This document shows, in pieces, positions 62,601-64,000 of a stretch of 64,000 nucleotides of DNA. The notes beneath the pieces are model-generated. The model had not been told where the DNA came from and did not search any database. It saw nothing but the letters and a program-made list of their open reading frames with translations. Position numbers and translations under genes: made by a program. Positions within the stretch are counted from its first letter, which is position 1; each line of letters begins with the position of its first letter. Source of the DNA: Corbicula japonica (taxonomy: Eukaryota > Mollusca > Bivalvia > Venerida > Cyrenidae); NCBI GenBank assembly GCA_038501625.1, contig JAZAYU010000173.1:124001-188000 (forward strand), given 5' to 3'.

Positions 62601-63897
62601 TGTATGTTCATGTTTTAGCAATGTAACAGTAGAGAAGTTTACATTTTTTAATATATGGTACTTTTTAAAGAGAAATTTACCTACAGTATTTTAAAGTAGT
62701 TGTGCCTAAATTTCTGCAATGAAAAATACAAAATCCAGAAAATACCAACTGAAATGAGCTTCAGAATTTTGAAATTCACATTTTCCAGTATATATATTAC
62801 ATTTATAAAATACTTACCAGACAGAGATCCAAAAGTGGTTATGAATAATGACATGTTGATGTGTTCATGGGTTTACATTTTTTTGCAAACAATCTCTTAA
62901 AATTGTTATTATACATTTAAAAAATGGACCAACAACATTTTTAATGCATGATTTGATTGGCAAGCGCAATTCATTTATGTAATGAAAATAGATATAAAGA
63001 AGCATTTTGTTTCAAATCAGTTACTAAGACCTGTAAAGGAGTGTTACATATGGATAATCAGACTACATGATATTGTACATGTTTATGTTTAATTGATTGA
63101 GATTATTTCATCTATTTTGGCCCAATAGCTGAACTATTTTTCAACTTAAATAAGTAATTCTATCATGCACATTTAAGTAACTTGGCTCAAATATGTACCT
63201 TATTGTCACCAAATATGTACCATATTGTCACAATATTTTTCACACAGCATCTATAGCTTCAAATTACTGTTGTTAATAACTGAAAATTCCTATGGCATTG
63301 TCATTCCAGGAGATATTTTAAAATGACTTTGCACAAATATGCCCCAAAATCTAGGTGATGTATCACACTACATATTGAAGTCTCAATGTGGTGTTAATGT
63401 GATGTACATGTACATGTATATTAAAACAGTACTTTTTAGGTCTATATTATAACTTTATTCATTTACATGCATATATATTTTTTGAATAGCATGGAACAAT
63501 TTTGTGCAATTGCAAGTTACAAAGTTAATGCAAGTGTAATCAAGGTAACATTTTAAAAAATAAAATTTATTTTTCAGACAATAATATATTAATTTTCATG
63601 CACATGTGACAATGTAATATTTTCATGTACCAATGAAGAATTTATCAATATTCAATATTGCATTAAGTGAGGTAATGGAACACATTTGGGTTGTAAATTT
63701 AAGCAAGTAGCCTTTGTGTTTACACATTAAAAACCCTAATGTTTAGTAAAAGTCAGATTGCCAGTTGTCCAGCTGAATTAAGTTGATGTAGACCTAAATT
63801 CTTTCCAAAAATCACATAATTTTATCGTGCATGAGTAGGCTAACAAATGTTAGAAACAAATTATTTTTTAATATAAATCATTATCTGAGATTAATAA
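62601..63897. other. Unrecognised right interior of the insertion
   Basis: AT-rich, no coding frame or repeat family recognised. ATGTACCATATTGTCAC and a near copy stand side by side near 63195-63230. Confidence 0.5.
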
Positions 63898-63935
63898 AGC
63901 TAGAGCTCGATAAGAGGCAGTGCCTTAGTTCATAT

Positions 63936-64000
63936 TATATTTTGTATATTTAGTCTATTTATGAAAATTAATTCAGTGTAAAATTTACGCCAATTTTTTG
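63936..64000 (+). repeat. 3' LTR, right piece, cut by the window edge
   Basis: Matches 52045-52109 of the 5' LTR with one difference (TTAGTC versus TTATTC). The window ends at the point that corresponds to the start of the TGACGTCTGCTT inverted pair. Confidence 0.9.

Larger units (their letters stand above)
56712..63912. mobile_element. 7.2 kb insertion with 15 bp inverted ends inside the 3' LTR
   Basis: The left end TATCGAGCTCTAGCT (56712-56726) is exactly inverted at the right end AGCTAGAGCTCGATA (63898-63912). The LTR sequence breaks after TTAATAT on the left and resumes as TATATTTTG at 63936, sharing TAT, which would be a 3 bp target duplication. A further 23 bp (63913-63935) lie outside the right inverted end and belong to neither LTR nor TIR. 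No transposase frame is present. It carries a promoter-like segment, a palindromic MITE and a Helentron-type element. The class is not recognised. Confidence 0.75.
51979..64000 (+). mobile_element. BEL/Pao LTR retrotransposon, internally deleted, 3' LTR interrupted; runs off the window
   Basis: Order: 5' LTR (51979), gag (52661), a remnant of the protease-region tail, a pol linker with no RT, integrase (to 56296), polypurine tract (56640-56645) and 3' LTR (56646). The 3' LTR is split by a 7.2 kb insertion and resumes at about 63936. Over the roughly 133 bp of LTR visible in both copies I count two differences, so the copy is young. Gag of the DUF1759 type and integrase ending in the RGxWPLxRV and LCLLE motifs place it in BEL/Pao. 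It encodes no RT, so it could move only with help. The right end and its target duplication lie beyond the window. Confidence 0.9.

Noticed and set aside
1..64000. CRISPR arrays, rRNA genes, bacterial operons
   Set aside because: No spaced identical direct repeats of CRISPR type, no rRNA-like conserved blocks and no dense coding; the sequence is eukaryotic repeat-rich DNA.

Overview
The window is AT-rich animal genomic DNA with no host gene I can recognise. What can be read is a dense, mostly decayed layer of transposable elements. It most likely comes from a bivalve mollusc: there is a pearl-like element (short inverted repeats, a tandem array of about 170 bp units, a microsatellite and a terminal hairpin), a BEL/Pao retrotransposon, many short palindromic DNA elements, and a 5'-truncated retroelement family typical of molluscan intergenic DNA. 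The organism call is inference from repeat content, not from a host gene.

Layout. 1-52 kb is a scatter of repeats in otherwise featureless AT-rich DNA. Family A is the 3' end of a retroelement, with about fourteen copies on both strands. The copies at 20.5 and 22.8 kb carry coding sequence for the C-terminal tail of a reverse-transcriptase protein, which identifies what the short copies are. Family B is a repeat of about 650 bp with a tandem pair at 3.67-4.91 kb and at least six fragments. DNA-transposon derivatives include twin 136 bp palindromic MITEs (175 and 46522), two copies of a long-armed TTAA element in opposite orientation (2.4 and 32.5 kb), a 1.2 kb TIR element (34.5 kb), a foldback (35.8 kb), a TIR element with arms of about 95 bp (40.66 kb), a deleted mariner with perfect 33 bp TIRs (41.34 kb), and a MITE plus foldback pair (42.7-43.3 kb).

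52-64 kb is one nested structure. A BEL/Pao retrotransposon starts at 51979 with its 5' LTR. It keeps gag and integrase but has lost the protease active site, the whole reverse-transcriptase domain and most of RNase H, and it carries two frameshifts and two in-frame stops. Its 3' LTR starts at 56646, is broken after about 69 bp by an insertion of about 7.2 kb (56712-63912, with 15 bp inverted ends), and resumes at about 63936 up to the window edge. Inside that insertion lie a promoter/first-exon-like segment, a 186 bp palindromic MITE, and a 3.1 kb pearl/HINE-like Helentron derivative. The last of these holds a six-unit tandem array and a 1.4 kb AAC/ACC microsatellite. The two long open frames over the microsatellite are artefacts.

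As a system, nothing here looks autonomous. The BEL copy would need trans-supplied RT and protease, and the other DNA elements are non-autonomous or fossils. The most unusual objects are the RT-less BEL with an intact-looking integrase core, and the 7.2 kb TIR insertion that appears to carry a promoter-like segment.
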